From NCBI GenBank assembly GCA_948146395.1, contig OX411549.1, positions 23,010,990 through 23,074,989 of the forward strand: a stretch of DNA of 64,000 nucleotides, read 5' to 3'. The notes under the pieces are model-generated. The model searched no databases. It had not been told where the DNA came from and saw nothing but the letters and a program-made list of their open reading frames with translations. The stretch comes from Fragum whitleyi (Eukaryota > Mollusca > Bivalvia > Cardiida > Cardiidae). A program made the translations under genes and the position numbers. Of this stretch, positions 21,448 through 35,100 are shown piece after piece. Each line of letters opens with the position of its first letter. The first letter of the stretch is position 1.

Positions 21448-21640
21448 ATGTGGTGTCTGTGATCTAGAGGTGGAGCTTCAGGTCTTGACCCAAGGATCCT
21501 GAGTTTGATTCCCGGAAGCGGCTATCAATCTTGGTTCTATCATTGGCCCACAGATTTGGCGCGAGTACTGGTGAATTTTTTTAGGAAGCAGATTTTAGTG
21601 GCATAAATCTTAGTTGAAAGAACTTGTTTTCCAATCAATG
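21448..21640 (+). mobile_element. tRNA-derived SINE (approximate limits)
   Basis: A tRNA-like head has an A-box-like TGATCTAGAGGTGGAG and box B GAGTTTGATTCC, with the expected spacing, followed by a body without coding capacity. The head shares the TCTTGACC anticodon-arm region with the split SINE at 17940-19480. It does not fold as a canonical tRNA. End points are uncertain. Confidence 0.5.
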
Positions 21641-21719
21641 TTAAATAAATAGGTTTAAACCAATAAAAATAAATAACAAGCCACACTCTCTATCACTTTT
21701 TTTCCAAAAACCTTTAGCT

Positions 21720-22350
21720 ACACGAGCATTACACAAGAACCATAACTCTTGCTTGCATATCTTTCGAGTTATTGCCCTCTTTTATTTTGGGATTTCTTCC
21801 AAAAAATATCTCCAAAAATAATAATAGCTATCGATTTATTATATCATAGGCAGATAAATCTCATTGAGGAGAAGTGTAATGTACAAGGACCACATCTCTT
21901 GCTTCTTTAATTTTGGAGTTATTGTCCTTTGTTTAAGGGCTTCCACTTTGTCAGGATCATGTATCTGAAAGTATAGCTATCAGCTTCATTGGTGGATAGA
22001 TCTCATTGAGCAGAAGTGCATTGCAGAAAAACTATCATTCTAGTTTCAATCTTCTTTCCAGATTTTATGGATGCCTTTGATTCAAATTCATATGTGTTTA
22101 GTATCACACAGACATGTGAATATAATATTTGGTTACAGTCCATTGACTTATGCATAGCAAATACATGCAAAATAATGCACAACTTCATATGATAGGAAAC
22201 AACCTGATAAAACTTCAGCAAAATTGGTCTAAACTGAGGGAGGAGAAGGGGATACAAAATTATGTCTACGGATGGACGGACGGACAGACAGACGGACGGA
22301 CAACCTGATTTCAGTATGTCCCCCATAACTTCGTTGTGGGGGTATAATAA
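21720..22350. repeat. Dispersed repeat ending in a CGGA microsatellite and GGGGG hairpin
   Basis: Contains repeated phrases such as GAGTTATTGCCCTC and TCATTGAGCAGAAGTG with spacing near 100-130 bp, then a GGACGGACGGACAGAC tract near 22265-22300, and CCCCCATAACTTCGTTGTGG followed by GGG as terminal stem. The minus-strand frame rich in CPSVCLSVRPS is a translation of this tract. I recall this tail type as widespread in bivalve genomes. Confidence 0.6.
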
Positions 22351-22992
22351 AATCAACAAATACTCTCTTCATGTCTAAAATATATACATACATACTCTTG
22401 ATTGTATGCTAATGTGAATTGTATATATATGTATATATGTACAGAAAATATTCTTTTCAAATCAAAGTGAAATATGAATGAATTAATTTATTACCTATGT
22501 GTGTCTTATTGGTTGCCAAAGTTACAGATTTTGACTCTCTATCCAAATCATTTAATGACATCTTTTGACCAAATAATGCTTTGTGATGTCCAGAAATGTT
22601 ACACGTTATCTACATCTAGCTTGATTTTATTGAATAACATAAATTACGTTGGTCAAAATAAGGCCATTTAAAAAGAAACAACATATTACCCCACCCACCC
22701 AAATAAGTATAACAATAGTTAAATACAAACATGATATTAGCCTACTAATCATTAAAATAATCAAAACAAGTAATGATGTTTTCATATATATCCAAAAATG
22801 GGTCTTGTTTAGGTCTGGCCTTTTTGTTTTCCAATGTTATAAAAATATATTTTTTACATGTAAGTGATACATATGTGTTATAAGATTGACAAGTGACTGT
22901 GAACTTGAATATGCACACTTATTTACCTTTAAAGATTTTATCATCATTTTTAAGAAAATTAAATCAAAAACATCATTACCAAGTTCTTGAAA

Positions 22993-23028
<36 letters not shown>

Positions 23029-23045
23029 AATTACAGAATTTTTTT
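22351..23045. other. AT-rich non-coding stretch
   Basis: No gene, RNA or clear repeat is seen. Short open frames here are AT-rich chance frames without recognised motifs. Confidence 0.4.
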
Positions 23046-23848
23046 CAAAATGTTGACCTCGACAGATGACCTTGACCTTGTCACATGACCTTGACTTAAG
23101 AACCAGCAAATGCAGATTATTGAGATCTATCATCATGCCAAATATGAGCCTTGTATCTTGAATAGGCTTGAAGTATTGGCAATGTTAAGTTTTTTGGTTA
23201 ACTTTTTGGGTTATTTAACCTTGACAGATGACCTTGACCTTGTCACATGACCTTGACTTTGGTATCAGCAGATGCGGATTATTTAGATCTATCATCATCT
23301 CAAATATGAGCCTTTTATCTTGAAAAGGCTTGAAGATATTGGCAATGTTAAGGTTTTTTGTTAACTTTTTGAGCTTTTTGGCCTTGAAACATGACCTTGA
23401 CCTTGTCACATGACCTTGACTTGGGTACCAGTAGATGCGGATCATTTAGATCTATCATCATCTCAAATATGAGCCTTGTATCTTGAAAAGACTTGAAGAT
23501 ATTTGCAAAGTTAAGTTTTTTTGAGTTATTTGACCTTGACAGATGACCTTGACTTTGTCACGCGACCTTGACTTTGGTATCAGCAGATGCGGAGCATTGA
23601 GATCTATCATCATGCAAAATATTAGCTTTGTATCTTGAATAAGCTTAAAATTATTTGCAATGTTAAGGTTTTTTGTTAACTTTTTGAGCTATTTGACCTT
23701 GAGAGATGACCTTGACCTTGTCACATTACCTTGACTTGGGTACCAGCAGAAGCGGATCATTGAGATCTATCATCATGCCAAATATGAGCCTTGCATCTTG
23801 AATAGGCCAGGAGATATTGGCAATGTTAAGTTTTTTGGTTAACTTTTG
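23046..23848. repeat. ~162-bp tandem repeat, five monomers, rich in TGACCTTGA
   Basis: Five monomers are marked by TGACCTTGACCTTGTCACAT or close variants at about 23067, 23228, 23391, 23543 and 23707, giving spacings of 152-164 bp. Each monomer also shares GAGATCTATCATCATG, AAATATGAGCCTTGTATCTT and GGCAATGTTAAG. On the minus strand each carries several TCAAGGTCA elements, the extended half-site bound by ERR and NR5A (FTZ-F1/SF-1) nuclear receptors. Open frames on the minus strand are repeat translations. Confidence 0.9.
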
Positions 23849-23849
23849 C

Positions 23850-23882
<33 letters not shown>

Positions 23883-23883
23883 G
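23849..23883. repeat. CAGA tetranucleotide microsatellite
   Basis: About nine uninterrupted CAGA units follow directly on the last 162-bp monomer. Confidence 0.95.
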
Positions 23884-23887
23884 GGTT

Positions 23888-23960
23888 AGGGACCTTAGGC
23901 GATGCCTAGAGTCACTCTAGGCATCGCCTAAAGTGACTCTAGGCGATGCCTAGAGTAAAC
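23888..23960. repeat. Palindrome of the satellite A box
   Basis: TTAGGCGATGCCTAGAG is followed after TCA by its exact inverse CTCTAGGCATCGCCTAA, then by another direct copy, GACTCTAGGCGATGCCTAGA. The 17-bp arms are the conserved box of satellite A, but here without the rest of the monomer. Confidence 0.9.
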
Positions 23961-24649
23961 GTATTTCCCCGATACCTTTAAAATACACCCTTTGCCTTTT
24001 ATGGAAATGACTTTAACTTATTTTATACCTACAAATCTATGAAATTTAAGGTAGTTCAAGCTGTTTTTTCATCTGTCCGTCTGCGTCTGTCCATCCAAAA
24101 TCGTTGGTCTGACCGTCTGTCTGACTGACGGATCCAGAAAAAATTTCAAGTTTTTTAATAGTTCAAACGCTTATTTTATACGGTCGGTTGGCAACTTAAA
24201 CAGATTAATTACAGTTTTGAAATGATGTTTTTCCGATGTTTTCGATACACCACACAAATATTCATATCGTCGGTAGACGAAAAAAAAGGTCATAACCACA
24301 GTCGAATAAGCAGTCGTTTGGAACGACTGGTTGCCAGTTACTGTTGTCAATGATTGTTTTACAACCAATTATTTTTCCTGGCTGTCTGCAATTCTCCTCA
24401 AATGTCTAAATATTAAATAACAACTATTTTGTTTTGAAAATCATTTGCTTTGCCTTTTTAATCGAATTCAATCTAACATAAGCACCTCGATTTCAAAAAT
24501 TAATGCGGTGCTTAGAGTAGATTGAAAAATCAGACAGTTCAATTCATTGTTTTAACCTGATTTTACAATAACGAGCTGTGAACCATGTAAATGCTAACCC
24601 TGCTCCGATACAGGGAAATCATTCCTATGGATCTAAATTAGATATATAT

Positions 24650-25990
24650 GTTTTGTTTTCTGTTGGTTTGATATTTTTACGGAATTTAAAGTAGAACCCT
24701 GCCTTCGTGACAGAAGTTTAGGCGATGCCTAGAGTATTTACGAAGCAGACGGACTGATAGACTATTTCAATCTGACCCTGATCGAATACAGAGAAAAACA
24801 TTTTGAACGAATCTAAGTAAAATATGAGCGTATTGTTTATTAGTTGCTCTAATATTTTTACGGAATTTGACATAGCATCCTTCGTTCGTGACAGAAGTTT
24901 AGGCGATGCCTAGAGTGTACTCGGAGCAGTCGAATTATTAGACTATTTCTATCTGACCCTGCACAAATACAGTCAAAAACATTGAAATGTATCTTAATAA
25001 CATATAAATGTATTGTTAATCAGTTGCCTTGATGATGTAACAGAATTTAATGTAGCACCCTGCATTCATGACAGAAGTTTAGCGATGCTTAGAGTAATTA
25101 CGGACTGATAGACTTTTTTCATCACATCCCTCTCGAATACAGAGAAAATCGCCCATTTGAATCTAAAAAAGATATGAATATCTTGTTTATCATGAGCTTT
25201 GGTATTTTTACGGAATTTGATATAGCGCCCTGCATTCATGACAAGAGTTTAGGCGATGCCTAGAATATATTCGGAGCAGTCGAATTGATAGACTTTTTTC
25301 ATCTAACCCTGCTCGAATACAAAGAAAATCACTCCTATGAATAAAAATAAGAAATAAATATTTTGTTTATTAGTTGCTTTGATATTTTTACAGAATTTGA
25401 TATAGCACCCCGCCTTCATGACAGAAGTTTAGGCGATGCCTAGAATATATTCGGAGCAGTCGAATTGATAGACTTTTTTTCCATCAGACCATGCTCGAAT
25501 ACAGAGAAAAACATTTCAATGAATCCAAATAAGATATGAATGTATTGTTTATCAGTTACCTTGTTAATTTTACAAAATTTAATGTAGCACCCCGCCTTCA
25601 TGACAGAAGTTTAGGCGATGCCTAGAGTAATTACAAAGCAGACTGACTGATATACTTTTTTCAACTGACCTTTCTCGAATACAGAGAAAATCACTCAAAT
25701 AAATCAAAATAAGATATAAATGTATTGTTTATCAGCTGATTTGATATTTTTACGAGATGCAATGTAGCACCCTGCCAGAAGTTTAGGCGATGCCTTGAGT
25801 AATTACGAAGCAGACGGATGGATAGACTTTTTCATCCAATTCGATTAATATGAATTATTAGTTTTATTATTATTTATTATTAGTTGCCTATATCATTAGT
25901 TGCCTATATAATTTTATATAAATCAATGTAGCAGCATGCCGTCATGACAGAAATTAAGGCGATGCTACGATGAGTATTTACGAAGAATAT
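24650..25990. repeat. Satellite A, block 1 (about 7-8 monomers of ~180 bp)
   Basis: Monomers are marked by GTTTAGGCGATGCCTAGAGT at about 24717, 24897, 25077, 25248, 25428, 25609 and 25788, plus a decayed one near 25953. Spacing is 171-181 bp. The remainder of the monomer (TATTTTTACGGAATTT, TAGCACCCTGCCTTCATGAC, CTGACCCTGCTCGAATACAG) is much more diverged than the box. Monomers decay towards the right-hand edge. Confidence 0.92.
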
Positions 25991-28900
25991 GGATCGTTAC
26001 CCTATTTTTATCTAATCTTTATATAATTCGATTCATTTATCCATATATTTTGTAAATTCAAGTTTCTCAATGTTATACCTTCAGAAATCGATAAATAACT
26101 TGCGAATTCAGGCCTTTTTCTTTGCTTATTTTAGCTTATGATTTTTATGTTTTATTTTTTATACCAATCCGGAATCTTTATTTTTAAGGTAAAATTACAA
26201 TACAAACTTTTTTTATACAAACCCATTAAATCCGAAATTCAGAACCCATAACACTACAAGCCCTTGTTATTAAATAGATCAACAGACAACGTATTGAATG
26301 CAATTCATTACGGTCATACGATACCAGACGTGCCATGTGGCGTTTTATGGTCATAATTTTGGCATATCTCAATAAACATGTATATTTCGGGTCCTTGAAG
26401 TAACATACATCTATCGAGTAAGTGATTTACCGCTTGGTTGCAATGGGATCAATATGTAAATGTGACATCTCAAATTTAAATAACTCACACATCTTAAAAA
26501 TTACATTTTGAAATAATTTTTCATTATAATTATCGATTTATATTTGGGAATAGATAAAAGAAATCTTATGCTTTAACAAGTTAATATGATTAAAACTTCA
26601 TTATTACCCTTTAAATATTGATGATAAAGAATAAAAAGAAATAACAAAAGATGCATATTTTGCTTCCATTATATTCTCGTATTTAACTATTAAAGAGAAG
26701 CATATATGGAAAAATACTTAAGTTATAAATAAATAAAAAAAAATGCAAGTAATTTTACAGACGGGTAGAATTACTAAAGTGTAGAATATGCCACAAAAGC
26801 CAAGATTTCTCCAATTTGATCCAACTTGTTCAAAGTCACGGACGAGGGCTGATTTTTTGAAAGAGGGTGCCTCTCAGTTTCTGCTGATCATATAAATTAT
26901 AAGATTATTATTATCTGCATATATACTTAAAATTAGTGTTCCGCTTTTTTTAAAATTATAATTGCAAAGATTTGCTATTAAATGCCTCTTACAAGAAAAA
27001 TGTTACCTGATTTTATAAGGAATCCAATCCTGCACGTTTGATATCATATTTTGAATTCATATAGAAAATAATCAATTATGAAATAAAGGCTTGATATGTA
27101 GTTTTTATGTTCATGTAACATTTTAAAGTCAAATTGATAAGACATGGATTTACCCAACGTATTTTTGATGATTTGATGAGTGCTGGAGAGGAATTTAATA
27201 TTCAAATATTCGTTCAAATATTTGCAACAATTGTTACTTCGGAAAAATATCTCCCGGAGAAGAAACTAATAAAAAAGAAACAGTGTTTAATAACTAAATA
27301 ACCAATCACATCTCATCTAGATTATACCTAGGGTGGGGGCTTACACAACTTATCCAATCATGGTTATCAATGACAAAAATGGGCGGGGTTATAATTATTG
27401 CCTACAATACTCTGGGATATTTTAAGATAACGTTTACGTAAGAAGGGCGGAGCTTAGGTAATCGATTATCGTGTTTTATCATTCTCCATTGACTTTTAAA
27501 TCAGAATTAAACAAATCAAAAGCGTTCCCAAATTTTTGTTTTCTAAACGTATTCCCCATCAATATCTCGACCTTGCATCACAAGCTATAAGCATTTAGCG
27601 AAAACCTTATTTTTTCTACATAAACACAATTGACAGACGTAGGAATAAAATAGCCCCCTAATTTGCATGCATGCATTATTTAAATTATTTACAATAGTGT
27701 TGCGGTGACCCATAGAAATAGCGCAGTTTTTCTATGTGCAGTTGGTTGACTACATAATTGAATAACTTGATATCGTTGGTTTCCATCAATTTTCGTGCTC
27801 TCTAATTGGCTGAAAAATTGGGTTAATTCCTCAATGAAAACAATTTTAAGCGGGTAGTTAATTTTTAAGCTTGCGCACAAAGAAGTCCCATTAAAAACAT
27901 GTTTAATTATGGAGAAATACTTCCATTTTGCCTCTTGATATTAAATCAAAGATATGAAGAGAATATTTTTTAATTTCATTGAGGTATGGAACTAAAAACA
28001 TAATCACACTGTATGAATACTCGGAATCATACGGTGTGATTATGTTTTTAGTTTCATACCTAAATGAAATTAAGGAAAACTCTGTCCATCTGTTATTTGT
28101 ACCAAATTCTTTTCTTATTTAATTTATTATTTATGTAAAAGTAACACAAACGACTGCCCTATATCCTGAAGCTTAATTTTTTAAAAAACAAACAGCTTGA
28201 ATGGAAATTTATCTGATAGGATTTATCAAAATGAATAACAAAAATAAGTTTTCAGCTTTAAGTAAGCTCCAAAGTTTACAGACGGAATTAATAATTGTGA
28301 AACATTGCACTTTTTTTCTGGCCGTTGCTATATGGTCACGGGAGGTAGCTCTGAAATAGACTCCAAGACTAAAGTTAAGAAATTACACCATTTTTCACAT
28401 TATAATTCCAAGGTAATACCACATCAACACGAAATATTTTGATTATCAATGAAATCTTAATTTATTCATCTTTCCATTAATACTTGTAATGTATACCCCT
28501 CTGAATTAAATAATTGTAATCTACTAAAATTTCCATATTTCAGGCATAATTGGCCATATTACAAAGAATGTAGTTGAAAAATTTGAAAACGTTACCTAAG
28601 CAAGGGCGTAACTACCATTTTGCACAAATCAAAATGGTGTAATACACCCTCCCTCGAAAAATGTCACTGATGAATGAACATAACATCGAATCTACAGCTT
28701 ATTCCATAAAGCTATAGTTACAATGTTTAGAATATTCACCAAACTCAAAAGATAGAATAAGGGCGCGGACAGAGGAAATTCATCTTAAGTCAAAGATCAC
28801 ATGTCGCCCCGCCATTTTCGATGTAGAATTGATCTTTCGCGTCTCGATCTAACTTGTACACCTATGCGATGCTTTGCATGTGTTGCAAAAAATGTTATAG

Positions 28901-29654
28901 ATTTACAAGTTTGAGTGAGATATTAGAATAAGGTTGTCAAGAAGAAGTCGGATTAAACTATTTTTACCCTTTGAGACAAGTAGTAGCATGAAAGCGCGAC
29001 TCATACTTGTACACCTATACCTATCACCAATTTCAGGTGTTTTTTTTAAGTTTTATCCCAATATTATAAGCTGTAGTAACGGCATCTTGTCACAAGTTCT
29101 CTCAACAGCATTGCAAGAAGTTTCATTCATTTGGGATTTATATGGTGTTAGAATTTTTTGCGATATTATGTAACATGTTGATTGTTACATTTTCTGCATA
29201 CTCGAACATCCATGGTTTTATTTAAACAGTAAATAATGTAAAATACATGTAGAAAAGGTCGATGTTTGTATGTATTGACTAATCAATTCGTCGGTATTCG
29301 TCAAACAGACAAGTCAACAGACTAACTTTTATCATTTTAATATATAACACTTAATTCCTGCTACCATTCCCCCATATCATCATTAATTAAATGTATCTAT
29401 CAGAAATTCTATATTTGGGAAGTTAAGATAATAGATAATACGTCGGAGCTTGAGAAGCTTGCTTACTAAACCATTTAAGTGGAAATATTTATTTATTTTA
29501 CCGTATTAAAATACCTACAGTTAAATTTGAAATGAATTCGACACAGAATTCACATTTCTCATTTACTAAATAATATTGAAAGATAGCTACTGTCCATAAA
29601 AGAAATCGACTGACCAGTCAAAGCATTCATTTGTTTTTGGGATGACTGTTCACC
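25991..29654. other. AT-rich non-coding stretch
   Basis: About 3.7 kb with no gene that I can support. Short frames at 27689-27880 (minus) and 28934-29173 (plus) have no recognised motif. The only structure seen is a hairpin at 27972-28073. Confidence 0.5.
27972..28073. repeat. ~100-bp imperfect hairpin
   Basis: The left arm AATTTCATTGAGGTATGGAA continues CTAAAAACATAATCACACTG and is mirrored by GTGTGATTATGTTTTTAG and TTTCATACCTAAATGAAATT. A related hairpin with ATTTCATTGAGCTATGAAAC and GAAATCAACAGTTTCTCTC lies in an intron at about 52945-53095. Confidence 0.8.
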
Positions 29655-30140
29655 TCCGTCATATTTCGCCGTTTTGTTCATTTAGGACGTCCGCTGGTCC
29701 GGTTTTGCATTTTCTGCGATTTAAAAAATGTTTACATACTTTTAACATCACTTAAATTTCAGTCATATATATATGCAAGGCAGTTGATTGAGTTTAATAA
29801 AAAATAACTTTGAAGTTAAATACAATCCTGAGTCCAGAAAGATAAACGGTACATTCTGTTTAAAAAACATACACAGCTTTGTTAGCAAGTGCACGTGCAA
29901 AGCGAGGTATAATTTGCAAACAGTTTGCACCGTTTTGTCACATTGAAAGCAAGACAGATGTTTTGTATATAGAAACGTACGAACGTTTCCAACAATATTG
30001 GTAATCCGATAATGATGAAAATAGCGTATTCGAATTATATTTTATACTGGGATCTATTGCACGTTCCACATTTTGTATTTACATGAAAATGTTATTAAGG
30101 CTCTCCAAACTTTTACTTATGATCAATGCTATAGCTAAGC
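29655..30140. repeat. Flank repeat F, copy 1 (partner 35790-36250)
   Basis: The segment starting ATATTTCGCCGTTTTGT, through CCGGTTTTGCATT, GATAAACGGTACATTCTGTT, GTTTGCACCGTTTTGTCAC and GGGATCTATTGCACGTTCCA, recurs at 35790-36250 in the same order. Both copies lead directly into array B. Confidence 0.9.
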
Positions 30141-32130
30141 TTTATTTTTAATCGGGCCGCTAGGCTGGTGGTTCCTTTGTTTTACCTTCAGGCCGTCAGG
30201 CTGTTGGTAATAGTCGCCAGGCCGCTAGGCCACTTGGCTGATTTGTATCAGTCTTTATTTTACCTTAAGGCCGCCAGTTCGCTGGGCCGCGAAACCATTG
30301 TGCCACTGTCACCATTGGATGTTAGTTCAACCAGTCTTTAATATACCTTTAGGCCACCAGGCAACTAGGCCGCTGGTTATTTCTGCTTTAATTCTTTAAG
30401 GTTGCCAGGCCGCTTATCCGCAGGGCCGATAAGTCGGTTATTTTATCAGTCTTTACTTAAATGCAGGCCTCCCGGCCATTTTTCTTTCAGTCCTTGTCTT
30501 ACTTTCAGGCCACCAATCTGCTGGGCCGCCAAGCCGCTGGTCCGCTAGGTATTTGGTTCTCTCCAAGCAGCCCAGTGGCCAAGCGGCCTGAGGGTAAGAA
30601 ATGACTGACAGAACCACATGTCTAGCTGCACAGCGGCTTTTTGACGTAATAAAGCCTGGCAGTCTGAAGGTTAAGTAAATATTGATAGAACCACTAGCTA
30701 AGCAGCGAAGGTGTAGCGACACAGCAGCCCGTTGGCCCAGCAGGGTAAAAAAAGATATAAAGACAAAACGAACAAAAAGCTTAGCGGCAGAGCGGCCTTA
30801 CGGCGTAGAAGACTTGCGGACTGTAGAAAAGCATAGACTAATATAGCTATCAAACGAGCGGCCTGAAAATAATAAAAGAGTTTTAGAAAAACCGACCTAG
30901 CATCCCAGCGGCTAAGTGGCCTGAAGGTCAAATAAAGACTGATACAAATACCACCCTGGCGGTCCAGTAGCCTAGCGTCCCAGCGGCCTAGCAGCCCAAG
31001 CTACCTAATAGCCTGACAGCCTAGTGGTTCTATCAGTCTTTTTTTGTACATTTAGACTACCAGGCTTAATTAGGCTAACAGCCGCGTGGACGCTGGACTT
31101 CTAGGCCGCTGCACCCCTAGGCCAATGTGTCGCTAGGCTGGTGGCCCAATCTGTCTATATTTTACAATCAGGCTGCCAGGTCACTAGGCCGCCAGGCCGC
31201 TTGGCATCTAGGCTTTCGATTCGTCTGTTTTTATCTAATCTTTGGTCGCCAGGCCGCTAGGCCACACTGCCAGTTAATCTATCGGATTAATTTGTCTCCA
31301 GGCCTCCACGCCTCCACGCCGCTAGGCTTCTGGTCCATCAGTATTCATTTGACCTTCAGGCAGCTAGGTCGTTGGGCCGCTTAGCTGGTGGTTCTATCAG
31401 AATTTATTTGACCTTCAGGCCGCAAGACCGGTAGCCGCTGGGCGGCTCGGCCACTTGGCTGCAAGGCTAGTGTTTCTATCAGTCAGCTTTATGACCGTCA
31501 GGCCGCGAGCTCGCTACACCGTGGGCCGTTTTGCTGGTGGTTCTAACACCCTGTACTTTACCTTCAGGCTCCCAGGCCGCATGACTGCGAGGCGGCTAGA
31601 CTAGTGGTTCTATAAGCCTAAACTACAGGCTGTCGGAATGCTAGGCAGCTGAGCTGCAGGGCCGCTAGGCTGTTGGTTCTATCAGTCTTTGTTTTATTTT
31701 AGGTCGCCACGTTGCTAATTTGGTGGCTCTATCAAGGTTTTTTTTTATAGATTCAGATCGCTAGGTCCATAGACTGGTGGTTCTATCAGTCTTTTTTCTA
31801 CGTTTCGGCCGCCAAGCCTGTAGGTAAAACAATAACTAATGGAACAACAAGCCCGTTTTTCTTAGGCTGGTAGTTCCATCAGTCTTTATTTGACTTTCAG
31901 GCCGCTAGGTAGTTGGGTCGCTAAGCTGGTGGTTCTATCAATATTCATTTGACAGTAGGGCCTGAAGGCCGCTGGACGGCTGGGCCTCTTGGCTGTTAGG
32001 CTACTGGTTCTATCTGTCTTTTTTGATCTTCAGGCCGCGTGCCCGTTAGGCCGCTAGACCACAAGGCTGCTAGACTGCTTGGCTGGTTGTTCTATAACAC
32101 TTTATTCAACATTCAGACAACCAATCCTAT
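30141..32130. repeat. Array B, block 1: degenerate GGCCGCTAGGC repeats
   Basis: A GC-richer array is built from short AGGCCGCTAGGC-like units and a recurring longer cassette GGCTGGTGGTTCTATCAGTC followed by a T-rich spacer and ACCTTCAGGCCGC. The first part (30141-30550) and last part (31026-32130) read on the plus strand, while about 30555-31020 reads in the opposite orientation (for example GCGGCCTGAAGGTCAAATAA). Open frames here are repeat translations. Confidence 0.88.
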
Positions 32131-35100
32131 CAACCATAAATGATTAATGAATGTATTGTTTATCAGTTGCTTTGGTATTTATTTGAAAGTTATTTTATAA
32201 AGCACCCTGCCTTCATGGCAGATGTCTAGGCGAAGCCCAGAGTATTTACGAAGCAGACGGATTGATACAGTTTTATTTTTATCTGACCCAGCTCGAATAG
32301 AGAGAAAATCGTTCTTGTGAATCTAAATAAGATATGAATGTATTATTTATCAGTTGCTTTGATAATTCTAAGGAATTCAATGAAGCACCCCGCCTTCATG
32401 TCAGAAGTTTAGGCGATGCCTAGAGTATTTACGAAGCAGGCGAATTGATAGATTTTTTTTTCAATTGACAGTGTTCGAATATAAAGCAAATCACCTTTTT
32501 TTTTTATCTAAATAAGATATGAATGTATTGTTTATCAGTTGCTTTTGTATTTGTACGTTATTAGATATAGCACCCTGCCTTCATGACAGAAGTTTAGGCG
32601 ATGCCTAAAGTATTTACGAATTAGACGGATTGATAGATTTTTTTTTACCTGACCCTGCTCAAATACAGAGAAAATCAATCCCATGAATCTAAAGAAAACA
32701 TGAATGTATTGTTTATCAGTTGTTTTGATATTTTTACGGAATTCAATGTAGCACCCCGCCTCCATGACAGAAGTTTAGGCGATGCCTAGAGTATTTACGA
32801 AGCAGACGGTTCGATAGACTTTTTATTCATGTAGCCCTGCTCGAATACAGAGAAATTTTTTTTATTGAATCTAACTAAGATATAAATGTATTATTTATCA
32901 GTTGCTTTGATATTTTAACGGAATTCAATGTAACACCCCGCCTCCATGACAGAAGTTTAGGCGATGCCTAGAGTATCAACGAAGCAGACGAATTGATGGA
33001 ATTTTTTTAAAATTGACACTGTGTTCGAATATAAAGAAAATATTTTTTTTATCAAAATAATATATGAATGCATTGTTTATCTAATGCTTTTGTATTTGTA
33101 CGTTATTTGACATAGCACACTGCTTTCGTGACAGAAGTTTAGGCGATGCCTAGTGTATTTACGAAGCAGATGGATTGATAGACTTTTTTCGTCTGACCCT
33201 GCTCGAATACAGAGAAAATAATTTTTATGAATCTAAATAAAACATGAATGTATTGTTTATCAGTTGTTTTGATATTTTTACGGAATTCAATGTAGCACCC
33301 CGCCTTCATGACAGAAGTTAAGGCGATGCCTAGAGTATTTACGAAGCAGACGGTTCGATAAAGTATTTTTTCATCTGACCCTGCTCGAATACAGAGAAAA
33401 TAATTTTTATGGATCTAACAAAGATATAATTGTATTATTATCAGTTGCTTTGATATTTAACGGAATTCAATGTAACACCCCGCCTTCATGTCAGAAGTTT
33501 AGGCGATGCCTAGAGTATTTACGAAGCAGGCGAATTGATAGATTTTTTTTCAATTGATAATGATCGAATATAGAGAAAAACACCTTTTTTTTTATCTAAA
33601 TAAGATATGAATGTATTGTTTATCAGTTGCTTTTGTATTTGTACGTTATTAGATATAGCACCCTGCCTTCATGACAGAAGTTTAGGCGATGCCTAGAGTA
33701 TTTACGAATTAGACGGATAGATAGAATTTTTTTACTTGACCCTGCTCAAATACAGAGAAAATCAATCCCATGAATCTAAAGAAAACATGAATGTATTGTT
33801 TATCAGTTGTTTTGATATTTTTACGGAATTCAATGTAGCACCCCGCCTCCATGACAGAAGTTTAGGCGATGCCTAGAGTATTTACGAAGCAGACGGTTCG
33901 TTAGACTTTTTATTCAGGTAGCCCTGCTCGAATACAGAGAAAATAATTTTTATGAATCTAACTAAGATATAAATGTATTATTATCAGTTGCCTTGATATT
34001 TTAACGGAATTCAATGTAACACCCCGCCTCCATGACAGAAGTTTAGGCGATGCCTAGAGTATTAACGAAGCAGACGAATTGATAGAATTTTTTTTTTAAA
34101 TTGACACTGTTCGAATATAAAGGAAATATATTTTTTTATCAAAATAATATATAAATGTATTGTTTATCTAATGCTTTTGTATTTGTACGTTATTTGACAA
34201 AGCACACTGCTTTCGTGACAGAAGTTTAGGCGATGCCTAGAGTATTAACGAAGCAGATGGATTGATAGACTTTTTTCGTCTGACCCTGCTCGAATACAGA
34301 GAAAATCATTCCCATGAATCCAAATAAAACATGAATGTATTGTTAATCTGTTGTTTTGATATTTTTACGGAATTCAATGTAGCACCCCGCCTCCATGACA
34401 GAAGTTTAGGCGATGCCTAGAGTATTAACGAAGCAGACGAATTGATAGATTTTTTTTTCAATTGACAGTGTTGGAATATAAAGAATTTTTTTTTTATCAA
34501 AATAATATATGAATGTATTGTTTATCTAATGCTTTTGTATTTGTACGTTATTTGACATAGCACACTACCTTCGTGACAGAAGTTTAGGCGATGCCTAGAG
34601 TATTTACGAAGCAGACGGATTGATAGACTTTTTTCATCTGACCCTGCTCGAATACAGAGAAAATAATTTTTATGGATCTAACTAAGATATAATTGTATTA
34701 TTATCAGTTGCTTTGATATTTTAACGGAATTCAATGTAACACCCCGCCTCCATGACAGAAGTTTAGGCGATGCCTAGAGTATTTACGAAGCAGGCGAATT
34801 GATAGACATTTTTTTTCAATTGACACTGTTCGAAGATAGAGAAAATTATCTTTTTTTTATCTAAATAAGATAAGAATGTATTGTTTATCCGTTGCTTTTG
34901 TATTTGTACGTTATTTGACATAGAACACAACCTTCATAACAGAAGTAAAGGCGATGCCTAGAGTATTTACGAATAAGACGGATTGATAAATATTTTTTTT
35001 CTGACCCTGCTCGAATACAGAGAAAATGATTCCCATGAATCTAATTAAAAATGAATGTATTGTTTATCTGTTGTTTTGATATTTTTATACTGAATTCAAT

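Noticed and set aside
22003..22359. Minus-strand frame with CPSVCLSVRPSVD
   Set aside because: It is a translation of the GGAC/GACA microsatellite and the tail of a dispersed repeat.
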